Of a DNA stretch of 64,000 bases, positions 1 through 9,554 are shown one piece after another (position 1 is the stretch's first letter; each line of letters opens with the position of its first letter). Source of the stretch: Candidatus Jettenia sp. (GTDB lineage Bacteria; Planctomycetota; Brocadiia; Brocadiales; Brocadiaceae); NCBI GenBank assembly GCA_021650895.1, contig CP091278.1, forward strand, positions 186,001-250,000, in the 5' to 3' direction. The position numbers were made by a program, and so were the translations under genes. The notes under the pieces are model-generated. The model saw only the letters and a list, made by a program, of their open reading frames with translations, was not told the origin of the DNA and did no database searches.

Positions 1-122
1 GTTTGTCCTGCGTAGTTGAAATTCCTAAACATTAAGTTAGGCACGGGAAAACCATCCCTGCTTAAAGCCTGCAGGGACAGGGTTTGTTCATGCCACCCTT
101 TAACACTTACAAGGATCATTTT

Positions 123-968
123 ATGATCAAACAAGAAGATATAAATATAAAGGATTGCAAAAATAATATTCGTGAAAAGGGTATGAAAAAAGAGATCTTT
201 GGCAGTATAAAGGATAAGGAAATAGCTCACATAACGTATGACCGATGGATGGGAGGCCCACGCGGGCCAGAAAGAATAACATTTAAGGATGGTAGCGCTG
301 TAATATTTAAGTGTGATATCCGGCATTACTGGATGGCCGATAATCCCGATACCCCAATTCGGGAAGCGATTGTTTATCAAATTGATAAGATAGTAGAACT
401 TGGTCTGGTGCCTAAAACGATGGTGATCGATGACACCATCAATAAAACACGATATGATGGCTCAGTTCAGGAATGGATCCAGGATGCTAAAGATGGATAT
501 CAGGTAGAAAAATTTACCGAGGAACAGAGAAAAGATTTTATACGGTTAAAGGCATTTGATTTTGTAATTGGAAATAACGACAGGCATTTAGGAAATATAT
601 TATTTACAGAAGATGGTAAGATGCATGCGGTAGATAATAATGCCTGCCTTATTATCGATAAGCATGAGGATATTTTATCTTTTTCAGATTCAATAATACC
701 CTTTTTTAGCAGAACTGTTGTCCATGATATGCCATATATTGTTGATCTCATAGAAAAGTTTTACCATAATAAAAACAAAATATTAGACCTCATAGATAAA
801 TATATCCATGATAATACAGAACTTGCTAAGCTTATGGTAGAGTCAAGGATTAATTATCTCTACAAGATGATAAAAAAATATAAACCATTCTCCAGAAAGT
901 ATAGAGAATGGCGAGAGGGGTTGGAGGAGGAAGTGAATGCTATCTTACAAAAGAATGTCTTACCGTAG
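123..968 (+). CDS. PI3/PI4-kinase-like (atypical protein kinase fold) protein
   Basis: The middle of the protein carries a catalytic-loop-like motif GNNDRHLGNIL (residues about 150-160 from this start) followed about 15 residues later by AVDNN, the usual places of the catalytic Asp/Asn and metal-binding Asp of PI3/PI4-kinase-like proteins. I infer an ATP-dependent phosphotransferase; the substrate is unknown. The ATG at 123 is preceded by AAGGA with a 7-nt spacer. A TTG at 84 and an ATG at 183 are alternatives, and the upstream DNA looks like intergenic repeat. A calcineurin-like phosphoesterase follows within 30 nt, so the two may be co-transcribed. The N-terminal lobe is short and I see no clear glycine-rich loop. 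Confidence 0.6.
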   Translation: MIKQEDINIKDCKNNIREKGMKKEIFGSIKDKEIAHITYDRWMGGPRGPERITFKDGSAVIFKCDIRHYWMADNPDTPIREAIVYQIDKIVELGLVPKTMVIDDTINKTRYDGSVQEWIQDAKDGYQVEKFTEEQRKDFIRLKAFDFVIGNNDRHLGNILFTEDGKMHAVDNNACLIIDKHEDILSFSDSIIPFFSRTVVHDMPYIVDLIEKFYHNKNKILDLIDKYIHDNTELAKLMVESRINYLYKMIKKYKPFSRKYREWREGLEEEVNAILQKNVLP

Positions 969-993
969 AGTATGAAAGTAAAAAATATAAGGT

Positions 994-1692
994 ATGAAAA
1001 TACTGGTAATATCCGACATACATGGTAATCTCAATGCATTAGAAGCGGTATGTGAAGAAGAAGCTGATTTAGTTTTTTGTCTGGGTGATATAGTAAATTA
1101 TGGGCCATACCCCAGGGAATGTATTAAAAAAGTTCGGGACTTAACGGATATCATTGTTCGTGGAAATCATGATCATGCGGTAGGGAGGGATATGGATTGC
1201 GGGTGTTCTGTAAAATACCAGGAACTCAGTAATGCGGGAAAGGTCTTCACACGTGACATCTTAAATACATCCGAAAAAAACTTTCTTGGTAATTTACCCA
1301 TAACACTGCATAGAGAGGCAGAGGGAAAGTCATTTTTATTAGTGCACGGCTCGCCCAGTGGCGATATTTATAAATACCTTAAACCCGATATTTCTGATGA
1401 GGAATTAGAGGACAAGATAAAGGGTATTCATGCCGATGTTATTTTTATCGGCCATACGCATCTTCCGATGGTACAGAGAATAAAGGATATAGTTATCGTG
1501 AATCCTGGCAGTGTGGGTCAACCCCGTGATGGTATTCCTGAGGCATCATACGCTGTATGGGAAGATGGTCAAATTGAGATAAAACGGGCGCAATACGATA
1601 TTGAGGCAACTATTTGCGGATTACAAGCAACAAATATGTCATATCAACAGATTGAAATACTTGCAGGGATTTTAAGAAAAGGCGGAATGTAG
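994..1692 (+). CDS. calcineurin-like metallophosphoesterase (YfcE/MJ0936 type)
   Basis: All metal-binding motifs of the family are visible: SDIHGN at residues 7-12, LGD near residue 32, GNHDH at 57-61, a VHGSP motif near 120 and GHTH at 153-156. Family members are small cytoplasmic phosphodiesterases or phosphatases using two metal ions; the natural substrate cannot be read from sequence. Length (232 aa) fits a stand-alone member. It starts 25 nt after the kinase-like gene, so the pair may form an operon with opposing phosphorylation chemistry. Confidence 0.8.
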   Translation: MKILVISDIHGNLNALEAVCEEEADLVFCLGDIVNYGPYPRECIKKVRDLTDIIVRGNHDHAVGRDMDCGCSVKYQELSNAGKVFTRDILNTSEKNFLGNLPITLHREAEGKSFLLVHGSPSGDIYKYLKPDISDEELEDKIKGIHADVIFIGHTHLPMVQRIKDIVIVNPGSVGQPRDGIPEASYAVWEDGQIEIKRAQYDIEATICGLQATNMSYQQIEILAGILRKGGM

Positions 1693-1716
1693 GGACGAAT
1701 CGGCGAGTTGTCCCTC

Positions 1717-2010
1717 TATGCATCAAGCTAAGAATAGTGTTCCATAAAAAAAGAGGTATCTCCTTGTAAGAACAACGTGTGTCCATGTTCCCCTCTAATC
1801 CCCCTTAACCCCCCTTTAAAAAAGGGGGAAAGAAGGATAAGTTTAGAAAAGGGAGAACGAGGGATTTCCTCCTTTTCTAGGGGGGAAACTTCTTTTTTTC
1901 CACACTTTTCTAAAACATTCATCATTTCCCCCTTTTCTAAAGGGGGACTAAGGGGGATTACGGGTGGTTTGTTATTCTCCACCGTTTCCACATTTTAGCT
2001 TGATGCATAT
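1717..2010. mobile_element. MITE-like element with 15-bp terminal inverted repeats (copy A)
   Basis: The ends are a perfect inverted pair: TATGCATCAAGCTAA at 1717-1731 and its reverse complement at 1995-2009. The interior is made of C-rich/G-rich inverted runs of the type CCCCCTTAACCCCCCTTT and AAAAGGGGG. No transposase is encoded; the open frames inside simply follow the repeats. A second complete copy with the same ends lies at 52506-52718 in opposite orientation, and a right-end fragment is at about 8650-8690. Confidence 0.65.
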
Positions 2011-2178
2011 GGGCTAAAGCCTTGCCCTACATCGACTTTATTTTTTTCATAAGAGTAGGGGGCAGGTTTTAAACCTGCCCCTACGTACTATTTTTAATTA
2101 TTGTATTACAATAAACTATTTGTCATAATGTAATTCAAGGTAAGATTTGTATGGAAAATTGTTTAGGGTAAGATAACA
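2011..2178. repeat. intergenic palindromic repeats before grpE
   Basis: Contains a fragment of the GTAGGGCAA repeat family (GGGCTAAAGCCTTGCCCTAC, 2011-2030) and a near-perfect 30-nt palindrome at 2055-2084 reading GTAGGGGGCAGG then the complementary CCTGCCCCTAC. The latter can form a strong hairpin and recurs at 13114, 30085 and 63444. The rest is AT-rich and probably holds the grpE promoter; I see no CIRCE element (the HrcA operator) there. Confidence 0.6.
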
Positions 2179-2790
2179 ATGTCAAATGAAGCTGAAAAAG
2201 ATACGAACCATCCATCAGAAAAAGTGGAAGTTGTGCAACCATCCGAGGTGCTATTTGCAGAACAACAGGCAATTATCCAGTCTCTAAAACAAGAATTGGA
2301 ATCGGGTAAGAAAAAGATTTGTGAAACCCAGGAAGCTATGCGGAGACTTGCCGCTGATTTTGATAATTACCAAAAACGGGTAGTAAAAGAACGTCAGGAT
2401 ATTGAACGCACAGCCACTGCATCATTGATCAAAAAGCTATTGGATATTTACGAGAGCCTGGAAAAAGCGATTTGTTCGTCAAAAGATGCGGCAGGAAATG
2501 AAATTGTGGATGGGATTAAATTAATTTTTAAAGAATTTTCCCGCATTATGAAGTCAGAAGGTCTGGAACCTATACATTCTATAGGCATCCCTTTGGATGT
2601 TTATAAGCACGAGGTCTTCATGCGAAAGATAGATGATGATGTCCCTGAAGATACCGTTTTGGAAGAGATTCAAAAGGGTTATTTACTAAATAAATTTGTA
2701 TTAAGAACTGCAAAAGTGGTAGTATCACAGAAATCAAAACAGGAAAATATTCAGAATCTGGAAAAGACAGGAGAGGAAAAAGGAGGTTAA
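2179..2790 (+). CDS. grpE: nucleotide exchange factor GrpE
   Basis: GrpE releases ADP from the Hsp70 chaperone DnaK and forms a dimer through a long N-terminal helix. The protein shows a charged coiled-coil region (about residues 30-80, with the conserved R-x-x-A-D-F-D-N-Y-x-K-R block near 55-70) and a C-terminal beta domain ending in LRTAKVVVSQ. Length 203 aa is normal. It lies directly upstream of dnaK with 3 nt between stop and start, and the dnaK ribosome-binding site (AGGAGG) is inside its last codons, so the two are translationally linked. Confidence 0.93.
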   Translation: MSNEAEKDTNHPSEKVEVVQPSEVLFAEQQAIIQSLKQELESGKKKICETQEAMRRLAADFDNYQKRVVKERQDIERTATASLIKKLLDIYESLEKAICSSKDAAGNEIVDGIKLIFKEFSRIMKSEGLEPIHSIGIPLDVYKHEVFMRKIDDDVPEDTVLEEIQKGYLLNKFVLRTAKVVVSQKSKQENIQNLEKTGEEKGG

Positions 2791-2793
2791 GAT

Positions 2794-4662
2794 ATGGCAA
2801 AGATTATTGGTATAGATTTGGGGACAAGTAATTCTGCTGCAGCCGCATTGATCGGTGGCAAACCCACCATAATTCCCAGCGCGGAAGGCTCAACCCTGGG
2901 TGGCAAAGCATTTCCTTCATATGTTGCATTTACAAAAGATGGTGAAAAACTCGTGGGTGAGCCTGCAAGAAGGCAGGCCGTTAGCAACCCTGAAGGGACT
3001 ATCTATGGAATTAAGAGAAAAATGGGCACCGATCATAAAGTCACCATTCGTGGTAAAACCTTCACTCCTCAGCAAATATCCGCATTTATCTTGCAGAAGA
3101 TAAAACAGGATGCCGAAGCATTTCTTGGTGAGCGGATTGAAAAGGCGGTAATTACCGTTCCTGCCTATTTTAATGATAATCAGAGGCAAGCTACCAAAGA
3201 CGCGGGAACTATTGCCGGGCTGGACGTAGTCCGTATTATTAATGAGCCTACAGCAGCAGCATTGGCCTATGGGCTTGATAAGGTTGAGAAATCCCAAAAA
3301 ATCCTTGTGTTTGATTTTGGTGGTGGTACCCTGGATTGTACCGTTATGGATTTCGGGCAAGGTGTTTTTGAGGTGGTTTCAACAAGTGGCGATACCCAAC
3401 TGGGCGGCACCGATATGGATAACACTATTGTTGAATATCTGGTGGATGAATTTAAGAAGGAATACGGTATTGACATTAAAAATGATAAGATGGCTATGCA
3501 ACGGTTAAGAGAAGCTGCGGAAAAGGCGAAAATAGAGCTTTCGACAACCCTCACAACCGATATTAATCTTCCGTTCCTTACCGCCGATGCCTCCGGGCCG
3601 AAGCACTTTACCCATACATTAACCAGGGCAAAGCTGGAACAACTCGTTTCTCCGATTGTCAGCCGATGCGCTCATTCAGTTGAACAGGCATTAAAAGACG
3701 CTAAGTTGACGCCAAATGACATCGACAAGGTTATTCTTGTTGGCGGTCCCACACGCATGCCAGTCGTACAGAGGTTTGTTGAAGATTATTTAGGGAAGAA
3801 AATCGAACGGGGAATTGATCCTATGGAATGTGTAGCCATGGGCGCAGCAATTCAGGCTGGTGTATTATCCGGAGAGGTCAAAGATCTTGTTCTTCTCGAT
3901 GTAACGCCTCTCTCCCTTGGTATCGAAACCCTTGGTGGTGTGTTAACTCGTTTAATTGACAGAAACACAACCATTCCTACCAAGAAGAGCCAGGTTTTTA
4001 CAACAGCGGAGGATAACCAGACGAGTGTGGAAATCCATGTACTTCAAGGCGAAAGGGCAATGGCCAGAGATAATGTGACACTGGGGAAGTTTCATCTTAC
4101 CGGTATACCTCCTGCGCCACGAGGCGTTCCTCAGGTTGAAGTAAGTTTTGATATTGATGCAAATGGTATTATCAATGTTCATGCAAAGGATCTCGGCACA
4201 GGAAATGAACAAAAAATTACCATTACGGCTTCAACAAAGCTGAATAAAGAAGATATTGACCGCATGGTGAAACAGGCACAGGAATATGCAGACCAGGATA
4301 AACGGTCAAAAGAAAAGGCCGAAATAAAAAATAAGGCAGATAATCTTGCTTATAGTGCGGAAAAGACCTTAAAGGACATGGCAGGAAAGATAGATGCTGC
4401 TCAGAAAGAAAAGGTCGAAGCCGCTATTCGGGATTTGAGAGAATCGGTAAAATCCGAAGATGAAACGGGTATGCAGCAAAAGATGGATGCCCTGACAAAT
4501 GTGCTGCATGAAATTAGCGCGAAGATGTATCAGGAATCTGCAAAAAAAGGAGAACAGCAACCACCACCTCCTCCCGGAAGTGAAGGGAAGAAAAAGGAAG
4601 GGAAGAAGGGTGAAGGTGGAGAGGAAGATATTATCGATGCTGATTATGAAGTAAAAGAATAA
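2794..4662 (+). CDS. dnaK: molecular chaperone DnaK (Hsp70)
   Basis: ATP-dependent protein-folding chaperone. The N-terminal ATPase domain shows IDLGTSNS (usually GTTNS), the phosphate-2 motif [12 protein letters not shown] near residue 175 and [11 protein letters not shown] near 310. The substrate-binding domain follows, and the C-terminus ends in the DADYEVKE-type tail found in standard DnaK proteins. Length 622 aa is normal. AGGAGG sits 6-8 nt before the ATG. The Pro-rich, Lys/Gly-rich linker just before the C-terminus (about 590-612) is unusual in composition. grpE is directly upstream; dnaJ does not follow, so the usual grpE-dnaK-dnaJ order is broken. Confidence 0.95.
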   Translation: MAKIIGIDLGTSNSAAAALIGGKPTIIPSAEGSTLGGKAFPSYVAFTKDGEKLVGEPARRQAVSNPEGTIYGIKRKMGTDHKVTIRGKTFTPQQISAFILQKIKQDAEAFLGERIEKAVITVPAYFNDNQRQATKDAGTIAGLDVVRIINEPTAAALAYGLDKVEKSQKILVFDFGGGTLDCTVMDFGQGVFEVVSTSGDTQLGGTDMDNTIVEYLVDEFKKEYGIDIKNDKMAMQRLREAAEKAKIELSTTLTTDINLPFLTADASGPKHFTHTLTRAKLEQLVSPIVSRCAHSVEQALKDAKLTPNDIDKVILVGGPTRMPVVQRFVEDYLGKKIERGIDPMECVAMGAAIQAGVLSGEVKDLVLLDVTPLSLGIETLGGVLTRLIDRNTTIPTKKSQVFTTAEDNQTSVEIHVLQGERAMARDNVTLGKFHLTGIPPAPRGVPQVEVSFDIDANGIINVHAKDLGTGNEQKITITASTKLNKEDIDRMVKQAQEYADQDKRSKEKAEIKNKADNLAYSAEKTLKDMAGKIDAAQKEKVEAAIRDLRESVKSEDETGMQQKMDALTNVLHEISAKMYQESAKKGEQQPPPPPGSEGKKKEGKKGEGGEEDIIDADYEVKE

Positions 4663-4830
4663 CATGAAAATTGCAAAAGGACACAGATGAACGCAGATAA
4701 ACACTGATTTTACAACAGCATATAAAAGCAATGTGAATCGCCTATGGGATGTGTTAAATAAAGTACCTGCATCATTGTTTTATTGGTACTTATCTGTGTT
4801 AATCTGTGTCCAACTGCAGAATTTAAATAT
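4663..4830. repeat. dispersed ACACAGATGAAC-type repeat pair
   Basis: After dnaK, a GGACACAGATGAACGCAG motif (4679-4696) and, about 100 nt on, the inverse TATCTGTGTTAATCTGTGTCC (4790-4810). The first motif recurs at about 56710. The second overlaps the apparent 5' end of the cbiB frame, which is why that start is doubtful. Confidence 0.5.
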
Positions 4831-5826
4831 CATATTTCTATTTTTATTCTACGGTTTTTAATCCTGCCTACAATAACTCTTATTCAAATTACAGTTGCCT
4901 ATATCCTGGATCTCGTTATCGGTGATCCTCAATGGGCTTATCATCCGATCCGATTGATCGGGAAGCTTGTAGAAAGTGTTGAATGTATCTTACGAAGGTT
5001 ATCTATTTCTGAACGGATTGCCGGGATATTTTTGACTACGATCATCGTAGCAGTAACATATCTGACAACGTATGCAGTAATACTGGTATCGGGGCAATGG
5101 TGTTACGTCTGTGAAATAATGATAGGAACTGTTGTTATTTATTTTGCAATTTCTATAAGAAGTCTGGCTGATGAAGCAAAAAAGGTAATGACATTTCTGA
5201 AAGAAAATGATTTAATACAAGCCCGAAAAGCGCTATCACAGATCGTAGGACGTGATACAGCGTATCTCAATGAAGAACAGATAATACGGGCTTGCGTGGA
5301 AACTGTCGCTGAGAGCAGTGTAGATGGTATCTTATCACCCTTATTTTACTCTTTTATCGGGGGGCCAGGTGCAGCGATGGCCTATAAGGCTGTAAGTACG
5401 CTTGATTCTATGGTTGGACATAAGGATGAGAGATATATCCGGTTTGGCTGGGCGTCTGCAAGATTGGATGATGTAGCTAACTACATTCCAGCCAGAATTT
5501 CTGCTGTGTTAATTCCGATAGCATCTTTTCTCTGTGGTTATAGTCTCCGGAACTCTTTGAGAATTGCTTTTCGTGATGGTCGTAAACATCAAAGTCCCAA
5601 TAGTGGTATTCCCGAAGCCGCTATGGCGGGAGCCTTAAGAGTACAGCTAGGGGGACCGAGTACTTATCAGGGTGAGGTTATAGAAAAACCATTCATCGGA
5701 GATGCTCAGAATCGATTAACTTTGGAATCGATAGGTATGGCAATAACCATAATGCAGGTTACCTCTCTTTTGTTTTTGACCTGCGGAATCGGAGTTGTTG
5801 TGTGCCTGAAATGGGTCTTTTCGTAA
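4783..5826 (+). CDS. cbiB: adenosylcobinamide-phosphate synthase CbiB/CobD
   Basis: Membrane enzyme that joins aminopropanol (phosphate) to adenosylcobyric acid late in cobalamin synthesis. The start of the family is clear (YILDLVIGDPQWAYHPIRLIG), as are the motif with ESSVDGILSPLFY and the C-terminal SPNSGIPEAAMAGALRVQLGG. Several hydrophobic helices are present. The only standard start codon upstream is TTG 4783, but the first 25-30 codons come from an intergenic repeat; the native start is probably a rarer codon near 4860-4890, giving the usual length of about 315 aa. Cobalt transport genes cbiQ and cbiO follow. Confidence 0.88.
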   Translation: MVLICVNLCPTAEFKYHISIFILRFLILPTITLIQITVAYILDLVIGDPQWAYHPIRLIGKLVESVECILRRLSISERIAGIFLTTIIVAVTYLTTYAVILVSGQWCYVCEIMIGTVVIYFAISIRSLADEAKKVMTFLKENDLIQARKALSQIVGRDTAYLNEEQIIRACVETVAESSVDGILSPLFYSFIGGPGAAMAYKAVSTLDSMVGHKDERYIRFGWASARLDDVANYIPARISAVLIPIASFLCGYSLRNSLRIAFRDGRKHQSPNSGIPEAAMAGALRVQLGGPSTYQGEVIEKPFIGDAQNRLTLESIGMAITIMQVTSLLFLTCGIGVVVCLKWVFS

Positions 5827-5955
5827 AAAAACTCAGGTGGGTTTGGGTTTGTAACCCAATGTCATTACGATGCAAAGGGATAAATTCTGCAGGATGTTTA
5901 ACTTAATGCCATTGGATCGTAACCTGAACCATTTATTTTGACCGAACACGATACC

Positions 5956-6786
5956 ATGAAAACATATTTCAAAACCAATCGATATACAACGGGATTTGCC
6001 AATAATTTAGTAGAAGGCCTGGACCCAAGGTCAAAAATTATCTCATTTCTTTCCATAATCCTCTGTATGGTATTGACGCCTATTACCCGTCTGAAGGACT
6101 TCGGATTGTATTTTTTACTCATACTGGCAATAGCATTTATATCAAAGATCACACCCAAGCAAATACTGAAAAGGATGTTTGTCTTAATTCCTTTTATTCT
6201 TCTCATTGCAATATTTATCCTTTTTATAAAAGAAGGAAATGTTTATTGGTCGATAAAGATAGGTTATTGGCAATTACGTGTTACCTATGAGGGCGCCTGG
6301 ACATTTTTAAATGTTATTATAAAATCGGGTCTGTCGATAATCTTACTGGTGATTGCCTCTTCTACGACAACCTTTCCTGATTTTTTACAAGGAATGGAAA
6401 TGCTTCGCATGCCGCGCTTATTGGTAATACTCATGTCATTTATGTATCGTTATATCTTTGTGCTTCTTGATGAAGCCAAACGATTGATGCGGGCAAGAGC
6501 CCTCCGGTATTTTGGGTCTCGGTATAGTGAACAATTTCGGATAATTGGATATATGATTGAGGTATTATTTATCAGAACCTTTGAGCGGGCAAAGAGAATT
6601 TATAGTGCGATGACCACCAGGGGATTTACCGGGGAAATACGGAGTATTAAGCATTTTCAATTCTCCTATATAGACTTTTTATTTATAACCGGTATAATCA
6701 TATCGCTACTATTCATTGTATCAGGTATTGTTTATAAATTAGAACATATGAAAATAAACAACGCACACCTATGGCAAGCATTATAA
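5956..6786 (+). CDS. cbiQ: cobalt ECF transporter transmembrane subunit CbiQ
   Basis: EcfT-type membrane component of a cobalt importer. The protein has the expected N-terminal GLDPRSKI motif, four to five hydrophobic helices, and the two A-R-A/R-G coupling-helix motifs (KRLMRARALR and SAMTTRGFTGE) that contact the ATPases. ATG 5956 is preferred over the TTG at 5938. The 3' end overlaps cbiO by 16 nt, indicating coupling. The substrate-binding partners CbiM/CbiN are not in this window and must lie elsewhere if the system is complete. Confidence 0.88.
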   Translation: MKTYFKTNRYTTGFANNLVEGLDPRSKIISFLSIILCMVLTPITRLKDFGLYFLLILAIAFISKITPKQILKRMFVLIPFILLIAIFILFIKEGNVYWSIKIGYWQLRVTYEGAWTFLNVIIKSGLSIILLVIASSTTTFPDFLQGMEMLRMPRLLVILMSFMYRYIFVLLDEAKRLMRARALRYFGSRYSEQFRIIGYMIEVLFIRTFERAKRIYSAMTTRGFTGEIRSIKHFQFSYIDFLFITGIIISLLFIVSGIVYKLEHMKINNAHLWQAL

Positions 6787-7561
6787 AAGTTTCAAACCTG
6801 AATTACCGTTATCCTGATGGGACGGTAGGGCTAAAAGACGTTAGTTTTGAGGCGGAAGAAGGGGAGACGTTAGTTATTATCGGCGCCAATGGAACTGGCA
6901 AGTCAACACTGTGTATGAACCTGATGGGTATTCTGGAAGGCGATGGGCATATTAATATTGCAGGTTTAACGTTAAACAAAATACATGTGAAAGAGATAAG
7001 ACGGAAAGTAGGTATGGTATTTCAAAATCCTGATGATCAACTGTTTTGTCCTACCGTTATTGACGATGTTTCGTTTGGGCCTTTAAATTTAGGATGGGAT
7101 AATAACGAGGTGATGGTTGCATCACAAAAGGCATTAGCGCTGGTCGATATGGAAGGCTACGAATCCCGTACATCATATCATCTGAGTTTTGGCGAAAAGA
7201 AAGGGCAGCTATTGCCACCGTACTATCTATGGATCCAGAGATCCTGTTGCTCGATGAACCCACGAGTGGATTAGACCCCAGGAGTACATCGAAATTTATC
7301 AATATACTGTATACCTTAAAATCTCAAGGCAAGACAATTCTCATTGTAACACACAATGTCTTCCTTGCACAGGGGATAGCTGATAAGGTGCTTATTTTTA
7401 GTGAGGAAAAAAGACCCGTGGCGATAGGGAGTTATAAAGAAATATTAAGCAATTATGGCCTATTATTAAAAAATAATCTGGTTTATCAGCACCAGCACCG
7501 TCATGACTACATAGTACATGAACATGAACACCGGCACGGATACATCCATGAGCATTTATAG
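6771..7561 (+). CDS. cbiO: cobalt ECF transporter ATPase CbiO, with apparent 1-nt deletion
   Basis: ABC ATPase that powers cobalt uptake with CbiQ. Walker A GANGTGKST is at residues 38-46 and the Q-loop FQNPDDQLF near 85. The frame breaks in the signature motif: LSFGEKK is followed by an out-of-frame stretch, and the Walker B/D-loop part (ILLLDEPTSGLDPRS) is in another frame from about 7229. Adding one A to the run at 7200-7202 restores LSFGEKKRAA and a single protein of about 263 aa. The C-terminal 25 residues are very His-rich, a likely metal-binding tail. The stop overlaps the next gene by 14 nt. A sequencing deletion seems more likely than real loss. Confidence 0.85.
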
Positions 7562-8300
7562 TATAAATCTTACTGATGATATTTGTGCGGATGGGATATG
7601 CTGTTTCACGAGTATTCCAAAGGAACAGAATCATTTAGGGATGTGGAAATCTTTTCTTAAACGGGGTACTGCATCGTATGGTGTGAAACTGCTGTATACA
7701 GCTCTGGAAGCAAAGGACATAGTATACCGTCCTTGTCGGTGTTTGAATTTTTATTTGAAAGAGGTCGATACACCAAACGGTCCTGCCCTCAGGGTATTAT
7801 TACGATGCGGTATATTTGGTAAGAAATGCAGGCCTTATACCTGTAAAGCGTTCCCTGATAAGGTAGACAGTTTTATGCATGATATTCCCGCCCCTTGTAT
7901 CTATAATGAATACCTGGCACATGAAAATTATGTAAAATTAAAACATAAGCATATTTTTACTCTGTTTTATGCTATTAAGGATGATCGTACTTTGCTGAGA
8001 AAGATTTTCCCCGGATATACAGCAGAAGAAGTCAGAAAAAAATTAAGTCAATGCAGTGAGGTTGGTAAAATGAGCGCAATCTGGAATGAAAAACCATCCG
8101 AATACTTCATTCTGGAGGTGCCAAAGGTTAGTTCCGTTTTGTATATATCTGAGGTGCATCCAAAGATTACCGATGTAAAACAGGCGTATCGCCTTTGGCA
8201 AGGTCACATTGAGACCTGGCTGGAGAGGCATTATGGCAGCACATGGCAGGATTATTTAAACCGTGCAATTGAACGAGAGAACCGTAAAAAGATAAATTAG
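7548..8300 (+). CDS. Cys-rich YkgJ-like (Fe-S/zinc cluster) protein
   Basis: I place the start at ATG 7548, which overlaps the cbiO stop by 14 nt; a longer frame starts at 7518. The N-terminal 110 residues hold a Cys pattern (CADGICC, then CRCLNFYL, then CGIFGKKCRPYTCKAFP) like that of the YkgJ family of predicted metal-cluster proteins (UPF0153/PF03692). The C-terminal half has no motif I recognise. Overlap with cbiO suggests a role linked to cobalt or cobalamin, but this rests on position only. Confidence 0.6.
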   Translation: MSIYSINLTDDICADGICCFTSIPKEQNHLGMWKSFLKRGTASYGVKLLYTALEAKDIVYRPCRCLNFYLKEVDTPNGPALRVLLRCGIFGKKCRPYTCKAFPDKVDSFMHDIPAPCIYNEYLAHENYVKLKHKHIFTLFYAIKDDRTLLRKIFPGYTAEEVRKKLSQCSEVGKMSAIWNEKPSEYFILEVPKVSSVLYISEVHPKITDVKQAYRLWQGHIETWLERHYGSTWQDYLNRAIERENRKKIN

Positions 8301-8802
8301 GTTGGATTTTAAAAGACAAAATTCAACGAATTTTTTTACCCTTCTGCTCTTCCTGGATGGGACTAAGGGGTGGGTTTCTGATTTACCCACCCCTTAGTTC
8401 CCTCTAATCCCCCCTAACCCCCCTTTAAAAAAGGGGGGAAAGAAGGATAAGTTTAAAAAAGGGAGGAAAGAAAGATAAATTTAGAAAAGGGGAAAAGAAG
8501 GATAAGTTTAGAAAAAGGGGGGAAAGAAGGAAGGATTTTCTCTTGAGAAAAGTTTGCCTGATCAAACATATCAAATATTTCCTCCTTTCTAAAAGAGAAC
8601 TAAGGGAGATTATGCATTTTTCCCTTTGGGGGACTAAGGGGGATTATGTTATTCTTCACCGTTTCCACATTTTAGCTTGATGCATATGGGAATTAGGGGT
8701 GGGTTCATTCCCCTGGAGAGACGCAAAATCTTGCGTCTCTACAATTAGAGTTAGGGGTGTATTAACGGCATCGTGAAAAACTTTGAATCTCTTCTACATT
8801 AC
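8294..8802. repeat. composite intergenic repeat interrupted by a C-rich element
   Basis: The outer parts match the composite repeat at 55480-55690: TAGGTTGGATTTTAAAA at the left, and the block with AGGGGTGGGTTCATTCCCCT, GAGACGCAAAATCTTGCGTCTC and GAAAAACTTTGAAT at the right (8694-8795). Between them (about 8395-8690) sits a run of CCCCT/AGGGG repeats ending in TTTTAGCTTGATGCATATGGG, the right end of the element at 1717-2010. No gene is seen here. Confidence 0.65.
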
Positions 8803-8883
8803 ATGAGGCTGTCTTCGGCAACTTTCTTATAATACCGACGTAGGGGAGAACCTTGTGTTCGCTCCTACAACAAAACATAAAAT

Positions 8884-8957
8884 GTAGGGCAAGGCTTTAG
8901 CCTTATCTCCCCGCTTGAACATGTACGGGGATAGCGACCCTAAAGGATTGCCCTGCG
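8884..8957. repeat. GTAGGGCAA palindromic repeat
   Basis: One of eight copies in the window of a 60-85 bp palindromic unit. One end reads GTAGGGCAAGGCTTTAGCC, the middle CCCCGC...ACGGGGATAG, and the other end ACCCTAAAGGNTTGCCCTAC. Just upstream (8835-8870) is another hairpin type, GTAGGGGAGAACCTTGTGTTCGC. Confidence 0.65.
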
Positions 8958-9000
8958 TAAGTGAAATTCTCATACATCAAACTAAGAAAATACATAGATT

Positions 9001-9435
9001 ATGAGTAAAAGGAATACGATACTTACCTACATGCAAATTTTGGTTGTTCTCTGCGTACTAGCATGTAATAGTGATAGGGCGGTAAATGTTCCCTTAAAAT
9101 CTGCTGAGTTTCCTTGCAAAGGGCATCAATGTGGCTGTAAGGCGGAACTGGATTGTAGAGAACGGTGTTGCTGTGCACTGCATGAAAATCGCAATAATTT
9201 TTTGAACAATAGCGAGGAACAGAAAAACGGTTTTCGTGTCTTTATTAGTACAATAAACTGCAAATATGGAAACGAGGCGTTTACCGGTATAAATTTTACC
9301 GGTAAATATATTTTAGAGGATAATGTTCAACCCATAAAAGCATCTTTCCTGTATTTTCTTTCTCATACCATTTCAATTCCCATTTCCGAGGGAATAGTAT
9401 CTCTCCCCAAAAAACCACCCCGGTACCTCGCATAA
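9001..9435 (+). CDS. small secreted Cys-rich protein, copy 1
   Basis: 144 aa with an N-terminal hydrophobic stretch (residues 8-24) that looks like a signal peptide, and a compact Cys cluster FPCKGHQCGCKAELDCRERCCC at about 38-59. I do not recognise the family. It is clearly paralogous to the gene at 11198: the same Cys cluster, the same NGFRVFISTINCKYG segment and the same KPPRYL near the C-terminus. The conserved CxGHxCGCK/CCC pattern suggests metal binding. The next gene is an outer-membrane barrel protein. No good Shine-Dalgarno sequence is seen. Confidence 0.6.
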   Translation: MSKRNTILTYMQILVVLCVLACNSDRAVNVPLKSAEFPCKGHQCGCKAELDCRERCCCALHENRNNFLNNSEEQKNGFRVFISTINCKYGNEAFTGINFTGKYILEDNVQPIKASFLYFLSHTISIPISEGIVSLPKKPPRYLA

Positions 9436-9554
9436 GAAGTATTTTCCCTGTATCAATTTTCGTGTTGTCTTAAGGACTTGGAATACAGTTTCGACTGCAT
9501 TGATGGAACTGCCTAAAAGGGCGTTATCATATCATTGCGAAGGAGGAACAACTG

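Noticed and set aside
1777-1998. Open frames on both strands inside the C-rich element
   Set aside because: They translate the repeated CCCCCTTT/AAAGGGGG units into low-complexity Pro/Lys/Gly/Ser-rich peptides and end at the element border; no ribosome-binding site and no domain.
2085-2178. CIRCE heat-shock operator before grpE-dnaK
   Set aside because: The TTAGCACTC-N9-GAGTGCTAA pattern is absent.
7190-7240. Programmed -1 frameshift in cbiO
   Set aside because: The A/G run is not a good slippery heptamer because the re-paired second codon would mismatch at its first base, and three other genes show the same type of one-base loss.
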